DNA of 47,514 nucleotides from Flavobacteriales bacterium (GCA_017987115.1 JAGNUG010000016.1:1-47514), one strand, 5' to 3'. Numbered from the stretch's first letter, positions 17,381 to 27,332 are shown. Made by a program: numbers and translations. Notes: generated by a model from the sequence alone, not told the origin.

Positions 17381-18111
17381 TGCTGAGGGCAGAAAACTTG
17401 ATCAAGCGCTACAAGCGGAGGACCGTTGTTAACGGCGTGAGTATTGAAGTGAAGCAAGGGGAGATCGTGGGGTTGCTTGGACCTAATGGCGCTGGGAAGA
17501 CCACCAGTTTTTATATGATCGTAGGGTTGATAAAGCCCAATGAAGGAAATGTGTTCCTGGATGATCAGGAGATCACCCATATGGCGATGTATCGGCGAGC
17601 AACGAAAGGGATCGGTTACCTGCCGCAGGAAGCGAGCGTGTTCCGCAAACTGTCTGTGGAGGATAACATCAAGGCGATCCTTGAAATGACCAAATTGTCC
17701 AAGCAGGAGCAGGATGCAAAGTTGGAATCACTGCTCAATGAGTTCAGTCTGCAACACGTCCGTAAGAACATGGGTGATGTGCTTAGCGGGGGAGAACGGA
17801 GACGTACGGAAATTGCCCGTGCGCTGGCCACGGAGCCGCGATTCATTCTGCTGGACGAACCATTCGCTGGGGTTGATCCGATCGCGGTTGAAGACATTCA
17901 ATCCATCGTTGCAAAATTGAAAGAGAAGAACATCGGGATCCTGATCACCGATCACAACGTACAGGAAACGTTAAGCATTACCGATCGAGCGTATTTGCTC
18001 TTTGAAGGCAAGATCCTGAAACAAGGAACGGCAGAAGAACTAGCGGCCGACGAGACAGTGCGTAGGGTTTATCTCGGGAAGAACTTCGAACTGCGCAGAG
18101 CGAAATTATAG
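17380..18111 (+). CDS. lptB: LPS export ABC transporter ATP-binding protein LptB
   Basis: A 243-residue ABC ATPase that powers extraction of lipopolysaccharide from the inner membrane with LptF and LptG. Walker A is 'GPNGAGKTT' (34-42), the Q-loop Gln is 83, the signature 'LSGGE' is 135-139, Walker B with the catalytic Glu is 'FILLDE' (155-160), and the switch His is 192. '[11 protein letters not shown]' after the signature and '[17 protein letters not shown]' are typical of LptB rather than amino-acid transporter ATPases. The ATG shares a base with the stop of the DUF5686 gene. Neither lptF/G nor lptA/C is in the window. It converges on purS with 2 bases between stops. Confidence 0.95.
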   Translation: MLRAENLIKRYKRRTVVNGVSIEVKQGEIVGLLGPNGAGKTTSFYMIVGLIKPNEGNVFLDDQEITHMAMYRRATKGIGYLPQEASVFRKLSVEDNIKAILEMTKLSKQEQDAKLESLLNEFSLQHVRKNMGDVLSGGERRRTEIARALATEPRFILLDEPFAGVDPIAVEDIQSIVAKLKEKNIGILITDHNVQETLSITDRAYLLFEGKILKQGTAEELAADETVRRVYLGKNFELRRAKL

Positions 18112-18113
18112 GA

Positions 18114-18371
18114 TCAATTCAATTCCTCAACAGAGAAACTGTACTTCTCCATCACCTTGTTCGCTAGCAACTTCTCGCAGGCTTCTTCCACCTTGGCGCT
18201 TGCTGCTTTTTTATCCTTGGCCTCCACATTCAACGTAATGTGTTTACCAATGCGTACTCCCGTGATCTCTTCCAGACCCAAATTCTGCATGGTTCCACTG
18301 ACGGCTTTCCCCTGGGGGTCCAACAAATTGTCGTGTGGCATTACATCGATGGAGGCGCGGAAGGATTTCAT
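18114..18371 (-). CDS. purS: Phosphoribosylformylglycinamidine synthase subunit PurS
   Basis: An 85-residue protein matching PurS, the small subunit that bridges PurL and PurQ in the fourth step of purine synthesis (FGAR to FGAM). It has the family pattern 'IDVMPHDNLLDPQGKAV', 'ITGVRIGKHITLNVE' and 'CEKLLANKVMEKYSF'. The length is the usual 80-85 residues. purL and purQ are not in the window, so the complex is assembled from separated loci. It follows pssA on the same strand after 48 bases, so it may be its distal partner in one transcript. Confidence 0.88.
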   Translation of the reverse strand: MKSFRASIDVMPHDNLLDPQGKAVSGTMQNLGLEEITGVRIGKHITLNVEAKDKKAASAKVEEACEKLLANKVMEKYSFSVEELN

Positions 18372-18419
18372 TCGGGTAGGTACGGCTAAGTAAAATTGAA
18401 CTTGGTAAAGCGTTGATCG

Positions 18420-19238
18420 CTAAGCGTTAGAAGCAGAAAACAATTTACCCCACAACGGACATAGCACGTACAAAAGTAAAAGCATTGGGACAGCCTGCAT
18501 TCCAAATAAGGCAATAAGGAGGATACCAATACTTAATAGGATGTAGATCACTTGATTACCCTGCCATCCGAAATGCTTGAATTTCAGCCCCGGAAGCTGA
18601 AGCTCGGAAAGCATGAGTACACCCAGGATAAGTGAGATGAGCATTAAATAAGGACTATACAATAAGAGAAGTAGGAGGGACTTCAGCAAACCTCCGAACG
18701 GGGCCACAAGTCCTCCAGACCCCGTGATCGCTAGCGGCAAACTTGCCCAGAACAGACCATTGGCCGGTGTTGCCAAACCTAGGAATCCGTGTGTCTGGCG
18801 CGTATCCACGTTGAACTTGGCCAGTCTCCAAGCCGAAGCGACAACGAGTATCAATACAGTTATTCCGGTTAGTGCGAATATCTCATTGGCATCCTCCAAC
18901 TTGCCACCCACATTAACAGGCCCTTCGAAAGCCATGGCCATAAGCGATAAGAATTGCATGGGTTCAGCTAAGGGCATTAGTACCATGAACCAGATGATCA
19001 GAGCCGGCGCTACGCCAAAGGTCACCAGGTCTGCCAAACTGTCCAATTGCGCACCCAAGGCTGTGCCTCCGCCAGTAGCCCGAGCAGCGAAGCCGTCCAG
19101 CACATCGAAGAATCCGCCTGCGAATACCAACCAACACGCCATTGTTAGCTGTCCTTGTGAAGCCAAGAGTATGGATGCGACCCCGCAACATAGGTTCGCA
19201 CTCGTCAATAGATCAGGTAGTTTAGGCAAACGGAGCAT
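18420..19238 (-). CDS. pssA: CDP-diacylglycerol--serine O-phosphatidyltransferase
   Basis: A 272-residue integral membrane enzyme that makes phosphatidylserine, the precursor of phosphatidylethanolamine, from CDP-diacylglycerol and serine. The CDP-alcohol phosphotransferase motif is complete: Asp45, Asp48-Gly49, Ala52-Arg53, Gly62, Asp66 and Asp70. The N-terminal 'LPDLLTSANLCCGV' is typical of type II PssA. Several hydrophobic segments follow, and the C-terminus is membrane-embedded. The psd decarboxylase is not nearby. It is divergently transcribed from the PorV/PorQ-family gene across a 102-base gap. Confidence 0.93.
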   Translation of the reverse strand: MLRLPKLPDLLTSANLCCGVASILLASQGQLTMACWLVFAGGFFDVLDGFAARATGGGTALGAQLDSLADLVTFGVAPALIIWFMVLMPLAEPMQFLSLMAMAFEGPVNVGGKLEDANEIFALTGITVLILVVASAWRLAKFNVDTRQTHGFLGLATPANGLFWASLPLAITGSGGLVAPFGGLLKSLLLLLLYSPYLMLISLILGVLMLSELQLPGLKFKHFGWQGNQVIYILLSIGILLIALFGMQAVPMLLLLYVLCPLWGKLFSASNA

Positions 19239-19275
19239 ATTTTTGTATCGCCGCGGACCATTAGATCCAGCGGCG
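19238..19275 (+). promoter_or_regulatory. Candidate -7 box and 5'-leader hairpin of the PorV/Q-PorU2 operon
   Basis: TATTTTTG at 19238-19245 fits TAnnTTTG, but no TTG is found at the expected distance upstream. Immediately after it lies a GC-rich stem: CGCCGCGGA (19249-19257) with TCC-A-GCGGCG (19266-19275), with one bulged A and an 8-base loop. If the promoter is real, the hairpin sits at the very 5' end of a roughly 90-base leader. Confidence 0.3.
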
Positions 19276-19340
19276 CGTCGAAGTTGAGTAATTTAGGACA
19301 ATATCGGAGGCCACCCTCAGTTAATATGTGCGTCTACTAA

Positions 19341-20456
19341 ATGATAAATAGAATGAGTTCGAGAACTATCGCACATCGCATATTGGTGGTTTTGGTTGCC
19401 TGTATGGCCCTTTTTAACGTTTCGTACGCACAATCTGATGCTCCGAAATACAGTAACGAATTCCTAGCTATTGGCGTGGGTGCCAGGGCTTTGGGCATGG
19501 GAAATGCATATACCGCAGCGGTCAATGATGTCACCAGTGGTTATTGGAATCCGGCAGGACTTACCGGCGTGACAAGCGACCTCCAAGTTGGTGCTATGCA
19601 CAGTGAATATTTTGCAGGTATTGCCAAGTACGATTATATCGGCCTCGCGAGACCGATCGATTCTTCCAGTACCATTGGATTCACGTTCGTCCGTTTCGGC
19701 ATCGATAATATCCCCAACACCATCGATCTGTTCGACCCTTCAGGAAACATCGATTACGATCGCATCACTTCCTTTAGCTCGTCGGACCATGCGTTCATTT
19801 TGACCTATGCGCGAAAGCTGCGAACTCCGGGTCTGCAAGTAGGAGGTAATGTGAAAGTGATCTATCGCCGCGTTGGTGAATTCGGTAAGGCTTGGGGTTT
19901 CGGCTTGGATGCAGCCTTGCAATATCAGCGCAACCAATGGCGGTTTGCCGCGGTTGCCCGTGATGTTACCAGCACCTTCAATGCATGGAGCTATACGTTG
20001 GATCAGCGCACCATTGAGGTCTTTGCGCAGACCGGCAATGAAATTCCGGTGAATTCCGTTGAGGTCACCCTGCCCAGACTGATGCTTGGTGTGGCGCGTC
20101 AATTCAAGATCGGCAGTAAGTTCAATATTCTGGCAGCCATCGATCTGGAGAATACGTTCGATGGAAAACGAAATACATTGATCCAGACAAGCACATTCAG
20201 TTCGGATCCACGGGTTGGTCTCGAATTCGGATACGCCAACGTGGTTTTCGTGCGTACCGGTGTCAGCTACTTCCAATACATTACGGATATCAACGACAAG
20301 CGAACGCTGAACGTTCAACCGAACATCGGTCTGGGGTTGAAGATCAAGAGCGTTTCGCTGGACTATGCACTTACCGATATCGGCGATAACAGTGTTGCAC
20401 TCTATTCCAATATCTTTTCCCTTCGGTTCGATCTCTTCAAGAAACCTAGCCAATGA
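19341..20456 (+). CDS. PorV/PorQ-family T9SS outer-membrane protein
   Basis: A 371-residue beta-barrel of the PorV/PorQ family with a signal peptide ending near 'VSYAQ-SDA'. The N-terminal hallmark is 'FLAIGVGARALGMGNAYTA' followed by 'TSGYWNPAGLTG', shared by FadL-like PorV and PorQ proteins, which shuttle T9SS cargo to the surface attachment machinery. The C-terminus ends in alternating strands ('SNIFSLRFDLF'). Its TGA overlaps the ATG of the C25-peptidase gene (ATGA at 20453-20456), so the two are translationally coupled. Whether it is the true PorV or a specialised paralogue cannot be settled here, because canonical PorV usually follows PorU and this gene precedes a PorU2-like one. Confidence 0.85.
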   Translation: MINRMSSRTIAHRILVVLVACMALFNVSYAQSDAPKYSNEFLAIGVGARALGMGNAYTAAVNDVTSGYWNPAGLTGVTSDLQVGAMHSEYFAGIAKYDYIGLARPIDSSSTIGFTFVRFGIDNIPNTIDLFDPSGNIDYDRITSFSSSDHAFILTYARKLRTPGLQVGGNVKVIYRRVGEFGKAWGFGLDAALQYQRNQWRFAAVARDVTSTFNAWSYTLDQRTIEVFAQTGNEIPVNSVEVTLPRLMLGVARQFKIGSKFNILAAIDLENTFDGKRNTLIQTSTFSSDPRVGLEFGYANVVFVRTGVSYFQYITDINDKRTLNVQPNIGLGLKIKSVSLDYALTDIGDNSVALYSNIFSLRFDLFKKPSQ

Positions 20457-23400
20457 GAAGAACCTTACTGTTCGTTATATTCTTATACAGCGCCTTACAT
20501 AGCGTGGCCCAGGTTCCTCCTGGAAACCAGTGGATAGACTATAGCCTACAGTATTGGAAGTTCAGTATCGCAGCGGATGGTCTCTATCGAATTGATTCCA
20601 CAGCACTTGCTGATGCTGGTTTTCCAATAACAACGATCGACCCACAGGACCTCATGGTCTTTGGGCGTGAACAACAGGTACCCATTTACATTGAAGACGG
20701 TGGTGATGGCACTTTGAACGGTGCGGATTTCATTGAGTTCCAAGCCAAGAAGAACGATGGCTGGTTGGACGCGCAGCTCTATGCACAACCCTCATTTCAA
20801 CCGAACCCGTATTACAGCCTATATAATGATACGATCTACTATTTCATCACGTGGAGTGTAACTGCACAGAAGGAAAGGGTAGTGCCGTATGTGAATACGG
20901 ACTTTGCCGGTCATACACCACGTCCATGGTATTGGGGAGAAACGATCAGTTCCTTGACCGGCATTTATAGAATGGGTTACAACCAGCCCGGTGGCGCCGC
21001 GGTTACCAGCGGGTTCTATGTTGAAGGAGAGGGCAGGTTGCACCAAGCGGCGATCGTATCCAATTCGCCGAACGGTGCCTCCCAACCGCATACCATCTTA
21101 ACTCCTCGTGCATATCAAGGCCCCGATGCGCCGGATGCGCGTGTTTACACGGCTGTGGCGTCGCTGAATCATCGGGTGGCAGATAATCAATTGGATCATC
21201 ATTCCGTGGTCAGCTATGGACCCGCACCGGGCACGGATATGATCGATACGATTTTCAACGGTGTGCATACGATAAAAGCCGATTTCGATGTGCCGGCTTC
21301 TGCTCTAGGTGCGAACCTCGTGATCAACTACAAAGTGCCACATGACCTGTATTCGCTGGGGTTTCTCTCGGATTCCAACTACACGGATTATCAGAACGTC
21401 TCTAACACACGAATACGCTATGCAAAGGAGATGCACATGTATGCACAAGGGTTAATGAACATGTGGATCCCACAAGACCCAAGCGACCCGATCGCACGAG
21501 TTGATTTCACCAATTTTTCTGGCCAGCCGATCATGTATGCGTATGGAGATTCGGTGCGTCGTGTAATTCCAACGCAAGTTCTTTCTACGAGACAGGCCTT
21601 ATTTCCTACGGATCCATCCGGGAATGATACGTACGTTTTCCTGCATAAAGTACCCGTTGTTCCAGTTGGCACGATCAAGCGAGCAGGTCAGAATGGATAC
21701 TTTACCGACTTCAGTGCGGTACAGGAGGATTCCGCTCAGTTGATCGTCGCGCATAGTACGTTGATGCAAGGTGCGAACGCCTATGCGAGCTACCGCGAGA
21801 ACATGGCGCCCGATGGTAGTCGGTATAACGTGGTCATTGCCGATGTCGATGAATTGTACGATCAATTCGGAGGTGGCATACCGAAACATGCCATTGCTAT
21901 TCGTAAGTATTGCAAGTTCGCTTATGACACATGGAATACGCGCCCTAAAGCGTTGTTGCTCATTGGTAAATCCGTGCAGACAGCATTCATCAACAATTTC
22001 GATGTCGGTTATAGACCGGATGCACAAGGGGCTTATGCGCGTTGTTTGGTTCCCTCGTACGGTTATCCAAGTAGCGATCAGTGTTTCACGTTGGCTATTG
22101 GCCCGGATCCGAACAGATTGGCATTCCCAGTGGGGCGTATCAGCGCGTATACGGATAACGACGTTTACGCTTATCGCGATAAAGTGAGTGCTATGGAGAA
22201 TCAAGCACCAGCTCCATGGATGAAGAACATCCTTCATTTCAGAGGTGGGACGAGTGCCGGTGAATCGGCGTCGTTCTATTTCATTTTGAAAGCCCTCGAG
22301 GATATCGCTGTGGACACCTGTTTTGGTGGAGTGGTTACGGATTTCATTAAGTCCGGTTCTAATGTATTCGAACAGGCATCCGCGGATTCAGTGAAACATC
22401 TGATCGAGGACGAAGGTGTAACATTGATGACGTTTCTCTCCCATGCGTATGGTGAGAACTTTGAAGTGACCATTGATAATCCGGCGAATTACGATTGGAA
22501 CGGAAAGCACCCTGCTGTTCTCGGCCTTTCCTGTTATATCGGCAATATCCACCTCAACTCTAATTTGAGTGCCGCCGAGAAATGGGTGCTCATGCCGGCC
22601 AAAGGCCCCATTGCTTTCATGAGCACTCCGATAAGTGGGTATCCATTCGCGCTTTCGGCTTATGCTAGTAAGTGGTATGAGAGCTTCAGTACGTTGAATT
22701 ATGGTGGGACCATTGGAGACCACATGGCATTCGCTCTGAATCGACAGTTGCTCAGCTCAACGGATGTGATCACGTTAAGCAATGCGCATTCGTTTACATT
22801 GGAAGGTGACCCACTGATCCGATTGAACTCACCGTTGCTCCCGGATTATTCCGTTTCTGCCCAGGACATCTATTTTGAACCCGACCCGGTAACCGCGGAT
22901 GCAGATACGTTCATGGTAAAAGCCGTTGTTCGCAACATCGGTAAAGCAACAAATGCGTCATTCAACGTAGCATTGGATCGTGACAATACTGGTCTTGGCC
23001 TAACACAGACGGAGAATACCACGATGTCCAGCGTGTACAACGCAGATACCGCATACTTCAGCTTGGCGACACAGGCATTCAGCGGTGGAGCCGGTGTGAA
23101 CCAATTGACCATACGTGCCGACTTGGATCCGGATGTTGTTCCTGAATTGGATGACTTGGGAAATAACGTCACAACAACTTCATTGTTCATCACATCAGGC
23201 GATCTGGTCCCTGTGTATCCGTATGACTATGCGATCGTTCCGGATGCTGCTCCAATTTTGAAAGCAAGTACTGGAGATCCGTTAGCACCTCCACGTACAT
23301 ATCTGTTCGAGATCGATACGACCGATCTATTCAATAGTCCGATCCGTGAGGCCACAACGTTAACAGCACCGGGTGGTGTGGTGAATTGGCAACCACAGAC

Positions 23401-25621
23401 CATTTATAACATCAACTCCCTTCAGGACAGTACCGTGTTCTTCTGGCGATGTACCATTGATAGTACGGGGAATGGTGGATACAATTGGTACGAGCGTTCG
23501 TTCCAATACATCGAAGGAAAGAGCGGATGGGGACAAGCACACTATTTCCAGTTCAAGAATAATAGTTACAACGGGGTTGTTTATGACCGACCGCAACGCG
23601 ATTTCGACTTCTTCACTGGCGCTAGACATGTGCGTGCTTCAGTGCGTGATAGCATCTCCGATAACAACACGGGTTGGTACAGAGATAATGTTACGCAGGA
23701 ATATAATAACGGTTGTCAAGTGCCAACCGCATGGATGGTGGCGATCATCGACCCTATCACATTCGAACCGTGGGAAACCTTCTGGACAGCACCGGATGGA
23801 ACCCAATACAATGCCGATCATCAGTTCGGGAATATGAACAATAACACCGCTTGTAGGGACCGGGTTGAAAAAGTATTCAGTTACAACACAACGATACCTG
23901 CACAAATGGTTGCGCTACAGGATCTATTGGAGAACCAGGTGCCTGTAGGTCACCACATACTTATGTACACTTGGCGCTATATGGATCAGGATGGTATGCA
24001 GGCCAATAATCCAGGATTGATACCCGCTATTGAAAATCTGAGTGGTGGTAATATGAGCTTCGCAAGTATGTATGACAGCGCTGCTTATATATTTTACGTG
24101 CAGAAAGGGTTTCCGGCAACCTTCCAGGATACGCTGGCACCGGCGATCTTTCCGCCGCCGGGAGATCCAAGTGAAGACGGTGTGATCGATCTCTCCGTAT
24201 ACATTTCCGGACCGGGGAACCGAGGAACTATTTCCTCTTTGGTTGCAGGGCCAGCAAGTGCGTGGCATGCACTCTATTGGAACGAGGTGCCAATTAGCCC
24301 AACTGATAGTACGACGATCTCACTTATCGGAGTTCGAGCGGACCTTTTGACCCAGGATACGTTGATGACGATGCCGTCCGTGTTGGATTCGGTCCCCGAC
24401 CTTAGTTCCGTGGATGCGACCTTGCATCCTTATTTGAAGATATCCGGCAGTTATCACGATTACGGTGCTTTGACTCCGAAACCAGCGCAACAAGAGCGGT
24501 GGCAATTGCTCAGTTCCCAAGCACCGGAATGCGCCATCGATCCACCGGTGGGTTACGTGAACGGTTTGGATGATCTGTTCGAAGGTCAGAACGCATCGCT
24601 CGCCATTGCGGTCCATAATATCGGTGAAGTGGATATGGACAGTTTGTTGATGACCGCGTGGGTGATCGATAGGAACAACGTGAGACGGCGTGTGCATTAC
24701 AAGTACAATGCGCCCTTACTGGTTGGTGGTATATTGATGGATACGATCGTGTTCTCCACCCTAGGATACGGTGGCCCCAATACGATCATTATCGAAGCCA
24801 ATCCGGAGGATTCGCTGACAGGAGTTTACGATCAATTGGAACAAACGCACATCAATAATATCGCGCAACTCCGCTTTAATGTGGAGATGGATATTGAGAA
24901 TCCGTTGTTGGATGTGACCTTTGATGGGATCCATATCCTTGATGGCGATATCGTTTCCGCAAAACCGGAGATCTACATCACGCTTGATGATGAAAACCCG
25001 GTCCTGTTAATGAATAGCGTGACCGATACGACTTTGTTCCAGGTCTACCTGAAAACACCGGGTGCCAATGAAGAGCGTCTTTATTTCAGGGCGAATGGAC
25101 AAGATCAGCTGCTGTTCGAACCTTCCACCGGATCAAATAACATTTGTCACATTCGCCATTTCGGGAATTTCGAGATCGATGGCACATATGAACTCCGTGT
25201 GCGCGCCAGGGACCTGAGCAACAACAACTCAGGCGATAAGGATCTGATGATCAGTTTCGAGGTGATCAATAAACCGACCATCACGGAAACGCTGAATTAC
25301 CCGAACCCCTTCACCACAAGTACACGTTTCGTATTCACGGTCACTGGCTCTCAACCTCCAACGAACATGAAGATCCAGATCATGACCGTAACGGGTAGGG
25401 TTGTCCGTGAGATCAAAATGCACGAGCTCGGTCCTATACATGTTGGCCGGAACATCACGGAATACGCATGGGACGGTACCGATGAATTCGGTGATAAGCT
25501 AGCACGTGGTGTCTACATCTACCGTGTGATCTCACAGCTGAACGGCCAAGAGATCGAATACCGGGAGACAGGTGCCGGTGACTACTTCAAGAAGGGTTTC
25601 GGCAAGATGTACAAATTGTAA
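20453..25621 (+). CDS. porU2: C25-family cysteine peptidase, PorU2-like T9SS sortase
   Basis: A 1722-residue exported protein (signal peptide ending near 'SVAQ-VPP'). Residues about 420-770 are a gingipain/C25 peptidase fold. The candidate catalytic His is 664 in 'FLSHAYGENF' and the Cys is 694 in 'LGLSCYIGNIH', with 'PVGRIS' and 'LEGDPLIRL' flanking as in PorU proteins. CARDB-like Ig domains follow (about 770-860 and 1370-1480). A large unassigned middle comes between them. A FlgD-like C-terminal domain carries 'LNYPNPFTTSTRF' and 'WDGTDEFGDKLARGVYIYRV'. Canonical PorU cleaves the sorting tail of T9SS cargo and attaches it to LPS. PorU2 is the longer homologue known in some Bacteroidota. Its substrate preference is not known. 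It is coupled to the upstream PorV/Q-family gene. Confidence 0.82.
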   Translation: MRRTLLFVIFLYSALHSVAQVPPGNQWIDYSLQYWKFSIAADGLYRIDSTALADAGFPITTIDPQDLMVFGREQQVPIYIEDGGDGTLNGADFIEFQAKKNDGWLDAQLYAQPSFQPNPYYSLYNDTIYYFITWSVTAQKERVVPYVNTDFAGHTPRPWYWGETISSLTGIYRMGYNQPGGAAVTSGFYVEGEGRLHQAAIVSNSPNGASQPHTILTPRAYQGPDAPDARVYTAVASLNHRVADNQLDHHSVVSYGPAPGTDMIDTIFNGVHTIKADFDVPASALGANLVINYKVPHDLYSLGFLSDSNYTDYQNVSNTRIRYAKEMHMYAQGLMNMWIPQDPSDPIARVDFTNFSGQPIMYAYGDSVRRVIPTQVLSTRQALFPTDPSGNDTYVFLHKVPVVPVGTIKRAGQNGYFTDFSAVQEDSAQLIVAHSTLMQGANAYASYRENMAPDGSRYNVVIADVDELYDQFGGGIPKHAIAIRKYCKFAYDTWNTRPKALLLIGKSVQTAFINNFDVGYRPDAQGAYARCLVPSYGYPSSDQCFTLAIGPDPNRLAFPVGRISAYTDNDVYAYRDKVSAMENQAPAPWMKNILHFRGGTSAGESASFYFILKALEDIAVDTCFGGVVTDFIKSGSNVFEQASADSVKHLIEDEGVTLMTFLSHAYGENFEVTIDNPANYDWNGKHPAVLGLSCYIGNIHLNSNLSAAEKWVLMPAKGPIAFMSTPISGYPFALSAYASKWYESFSTLNYGGTIGDHMAFALNRQLLSSTDVITLSNAHSFTLEGDPLIRLNSPLLPDYSVSAQDIYFEPDPVTADADTFMVKAVVRNIGKATNASFNVALDRDNTGLGLTQTENTTMSSVYNADTAYFSLATQAFSGGAGVNQLTIRADLDPDVVPELDDLGNNVTTTSLFITSGDLVPVYPYDYAIVPDAAPILKASTGDPLAPPRTYLFEIDTTDLFNSPIREATTLTAPGGVVNWQPQTIYNINSLQDSTVFFWRCTIDSTGNGGYNWYERSFQYIEGKSGWGQAHYFQFKNNSYNGVVYDRPQRDFDFFTGARHVRASVRDSISDNNTGWYRDNVTQEYNNGCQVPTAWMVAIIDPITFEPWETFWTAPDGTQYNADHQFGNMNNNTACRDRVEKVFSYNTTIPAQMVALQDLLENQVPVGHHILMYTWRYMDQDGMQANNPGLIPAIENLSGGNMSFASMYDSAAYIFYVQKGFPATFQDTLAPAIFPPPGDPSEDGVIDLSVYISGPGNRGTISSLVAGPASAWHALYWNEVPISPTDSTTISLIGVRADLLTQDTLMTMPSVLDSVPDLSSVDATLHPYLKISGSYHDYGALTPKPAQQERWQLLSSQAPECAIDPPVGYVNGLDDLFEGQNASLAIAVHNIGEVDMDSLLMTAWVIDRNNVRRRVHYKYNAPLLVGGILMDTIVFSTLGYGGPNTIIIEANPEDSLTGVYDQLEQTHINNIAQLRFNVEMDIENPLLDVTFDGIHILDGDIVSAKPEIYITLDDENPVLLMNSVTDTTLFQVYLKTPGANEERLYFRANGQDQLLFEPSTGSNNICHIRHFGNFEIDGTYELRVRARDLSNNNSGDKDLMISFEVINKPTITETLNYPNPFTTSTRFVFTVTGSQPPTNMKIQIMTVTGRVVREIKMHELGPIHVGRNITEYAWDGTDEFGDKLARGVYIYRVISQLNGQEIEYRETGAGDYFKKGFGKMYKL

Positions 25622-25631
25622 TGGCCAAAGG

Positions 25632-27332
25632 ATGGAGATAACCCGTGCCCGTGTTGCGGCATGGGCTGCGGGATCCGGATTACTATGGTCATTGGCGTGG
25701 CCTTATGTTGGCGGATTTACGTGGGTCGCATTTTTTGCATGGTTACCATTGCTTCACGCCGAACGACTGCATTCGCAACGCACTGCGAACAAGGCACGAT
25801 CATTCTTCCCTTATGTGTGGATCACAACGCTGATCTGGAATGGCCTAGGTGCTTGGTGGTTTTATAATGTTAGCGAACCACTGGAAACGCGATTGGTAAG
25901 TGGTACAGCACCGCTGGTCGTGAATTCATTGTTGATGACCATCCCATGGTGGTTGAAACGCGTCGTGAACAAACGGTTCGGAATGCAATGGGCCGCTTGG
26001 GCATTCATCGTATTCTGGATCGCGTTCGAACGGCTACATCATGGCTGGGATCTCCAATGGCCGTGGTTTTCCATTGGCAATGTCTTCGGCACACAACCTG
26101 TGTGGATCCAGTGGTATGAGATCACAGGAATGCTGGGTGGAACACTTTGGGTCCTGCTGGTCACGCTGATTCTTGATCGGGCACTAGTAACATGGATCGG
26201 AAATGGTCCACGGAAAAAGATCGTCACCAACACGTCGATCGCCGTCGCACTTGTTGCTATCCCGATCGCGATCTCCTTGGCGCGTTTCTACACGTACCAG
26301 CAAAAAGGTTCAACTGCGGAAGTGGTTGTTGTGCAACCGAACATCGATCCGTACAATGAAAAATTCGGAGGGGTGGATGCGCTCATACAATTGGACCGGA
26401 TGCTGGCTTTGGCAAGGACCATGGTCACCGATAGCACCCAGTTGGTCCTATTACCAGAGACCGCCTTGCAAGAGAATGCAACCGTAGATGGAAGTTCCGG
26501 AACACAAAAATTCTTAGGTCTTTGGGAAAATGACCTGCACGCTTCCAAGAGCGTACAGCGCATCAAAGAATTCCAAGAGGAGTTTCCGCACGTATCCATT
26601 TTGGCGGGTATGAACAGTGATAGCCTTTATCCTGCAACTGGACCACGACCCATCGCGGCAAGACCGCTTTACAGAGATTTACCTCCGGACATGGAAGCCG
26701 AACAAAGGTGGTACGTTGCGTACAACGCTGCATTGTGGATGCCTGCGAAAGGCCCGATCGAAAGCTACCATAAATCGAAACTTGTGGCCGGTGTAGAACA
26801 GCTGCCGTTCGATAACGTTCTCGGGCCTATTGGTGCATTAGTAGTTGATCTTGGTGGCACAACCGGCTCGCTTGGAAAACAGAAGATCCGCTCGGTCCTA
26901 ATGGATGGCAACTCAGAACTACGTGTCATCCCCGCGATCTGTTACGAATCCGAATTCGGGGAACACATTGCAGCGCATGTGCGCAACGGTGGGAACCTAC
27001 TTGCTGTAATTACCAATGATGGTTGGTGGGGTGATTCACCCGGCTACAAGCAGCACATCACCTTCGCGACCATCCGAGCCATTGAAATGCGCAGGGATGT
27101 TGCACGCTCCGCAAATACAGGCATCTCCTGCTTCAGTGATCAACGCGGCGTGTTGCGCGACCATACGGATTGGTGGGTACCCACTGTGATCCGTTCAACC
27201 GTTCACTTGAATGATAAGATCACTTTCTATGCTGCACACGGTGATTTCATTGGGCTGGTAGCAATGGTGTTGGCATCGACTCTGCTGTTGGTGCTCGTCG
27301 TGTACGCGGTCTTGATCAAGATCCACTCCTAG
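25632..27332 (+). CDS. lnt: Apolipoprotein N-acyltransferase
   Basis: A 566-residue inner-membrane enzyme that adds the third acyl chain to the N-terminal Cys of lipoproteins. About six N-terminal membrane segments (to about residue 225) are followed by a nitrilase-type catalytic domain. The triad is visible as Glu276 ('LLPETALQ'), Lys381 ('SYHKSKLV') and Cys437 ('AICYESEFG'). Instead of the 'VPFGE' that follows the Lys region in proteobacterial Lnt, it has 'VAGVE'. The ATG at 25632 is used. Another ATG at 25621 is out of frame and stops after six codons. The gene starts 10 bases after the PorU2-like gene and its TAG overlaps the TAG of the convergent downstream gene. Confidence 0.93.
   Translation: MEITRARVAAWAAGSGLLWSLAWPYVGGFTWVAFFAWLPLLHAERLHSQRTANKARSFFPYVWITTLIWNGLGAWWFYNVSEPLETRLVSGTAPLVVNSLLMTIPWWLKRVVNKRFGMQWAAWAFIVFWIAFERLHHGWDLQWPWFSIGNVFGTQPVWIQWYEITGMLGGTLWVLLVTLILDRALVTWIGNGPRKKIVTNTSIAVALVAIPIAISLARFYTYQQKGSTAEVVVVQPNIDPYNEKFGGVDALIQLDRMLALARTMVTDSTQLVLLPETALQENATVDGSSGTQKFLGLWENDLHASKSVQRIKEFQEEFPHVSILAGMNSDSLYPATGPRPIAARPLYRDLPPDMEAEQRWYVAYNAALWMPAKGPIESYHKSKLVAGVEQLPFDNVLGPIGALVVDLGGTTGSLGKQKIRSVLMDGNSELRVIPAICYESEFGEHIAAHVRNGGNLLAVITNDGWWGDSPGYKQHITFATIRAIEMRRDVARSANTGISCFSDQRGVLRDHTDWWVPTVIRSTVHLNDKITFYAAHGDFIGLVAMVLASTLLLVLVVYAVLIKIHS

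Noticed and set aside
19341-20456. Naming the barrel gene porV outright
   Set aside because: The family signature is shared by PorV and PorQ, and the gene order (before a PorU2-like gene) differs from the usual porU-porV order. Left as PorV/PorQ family.
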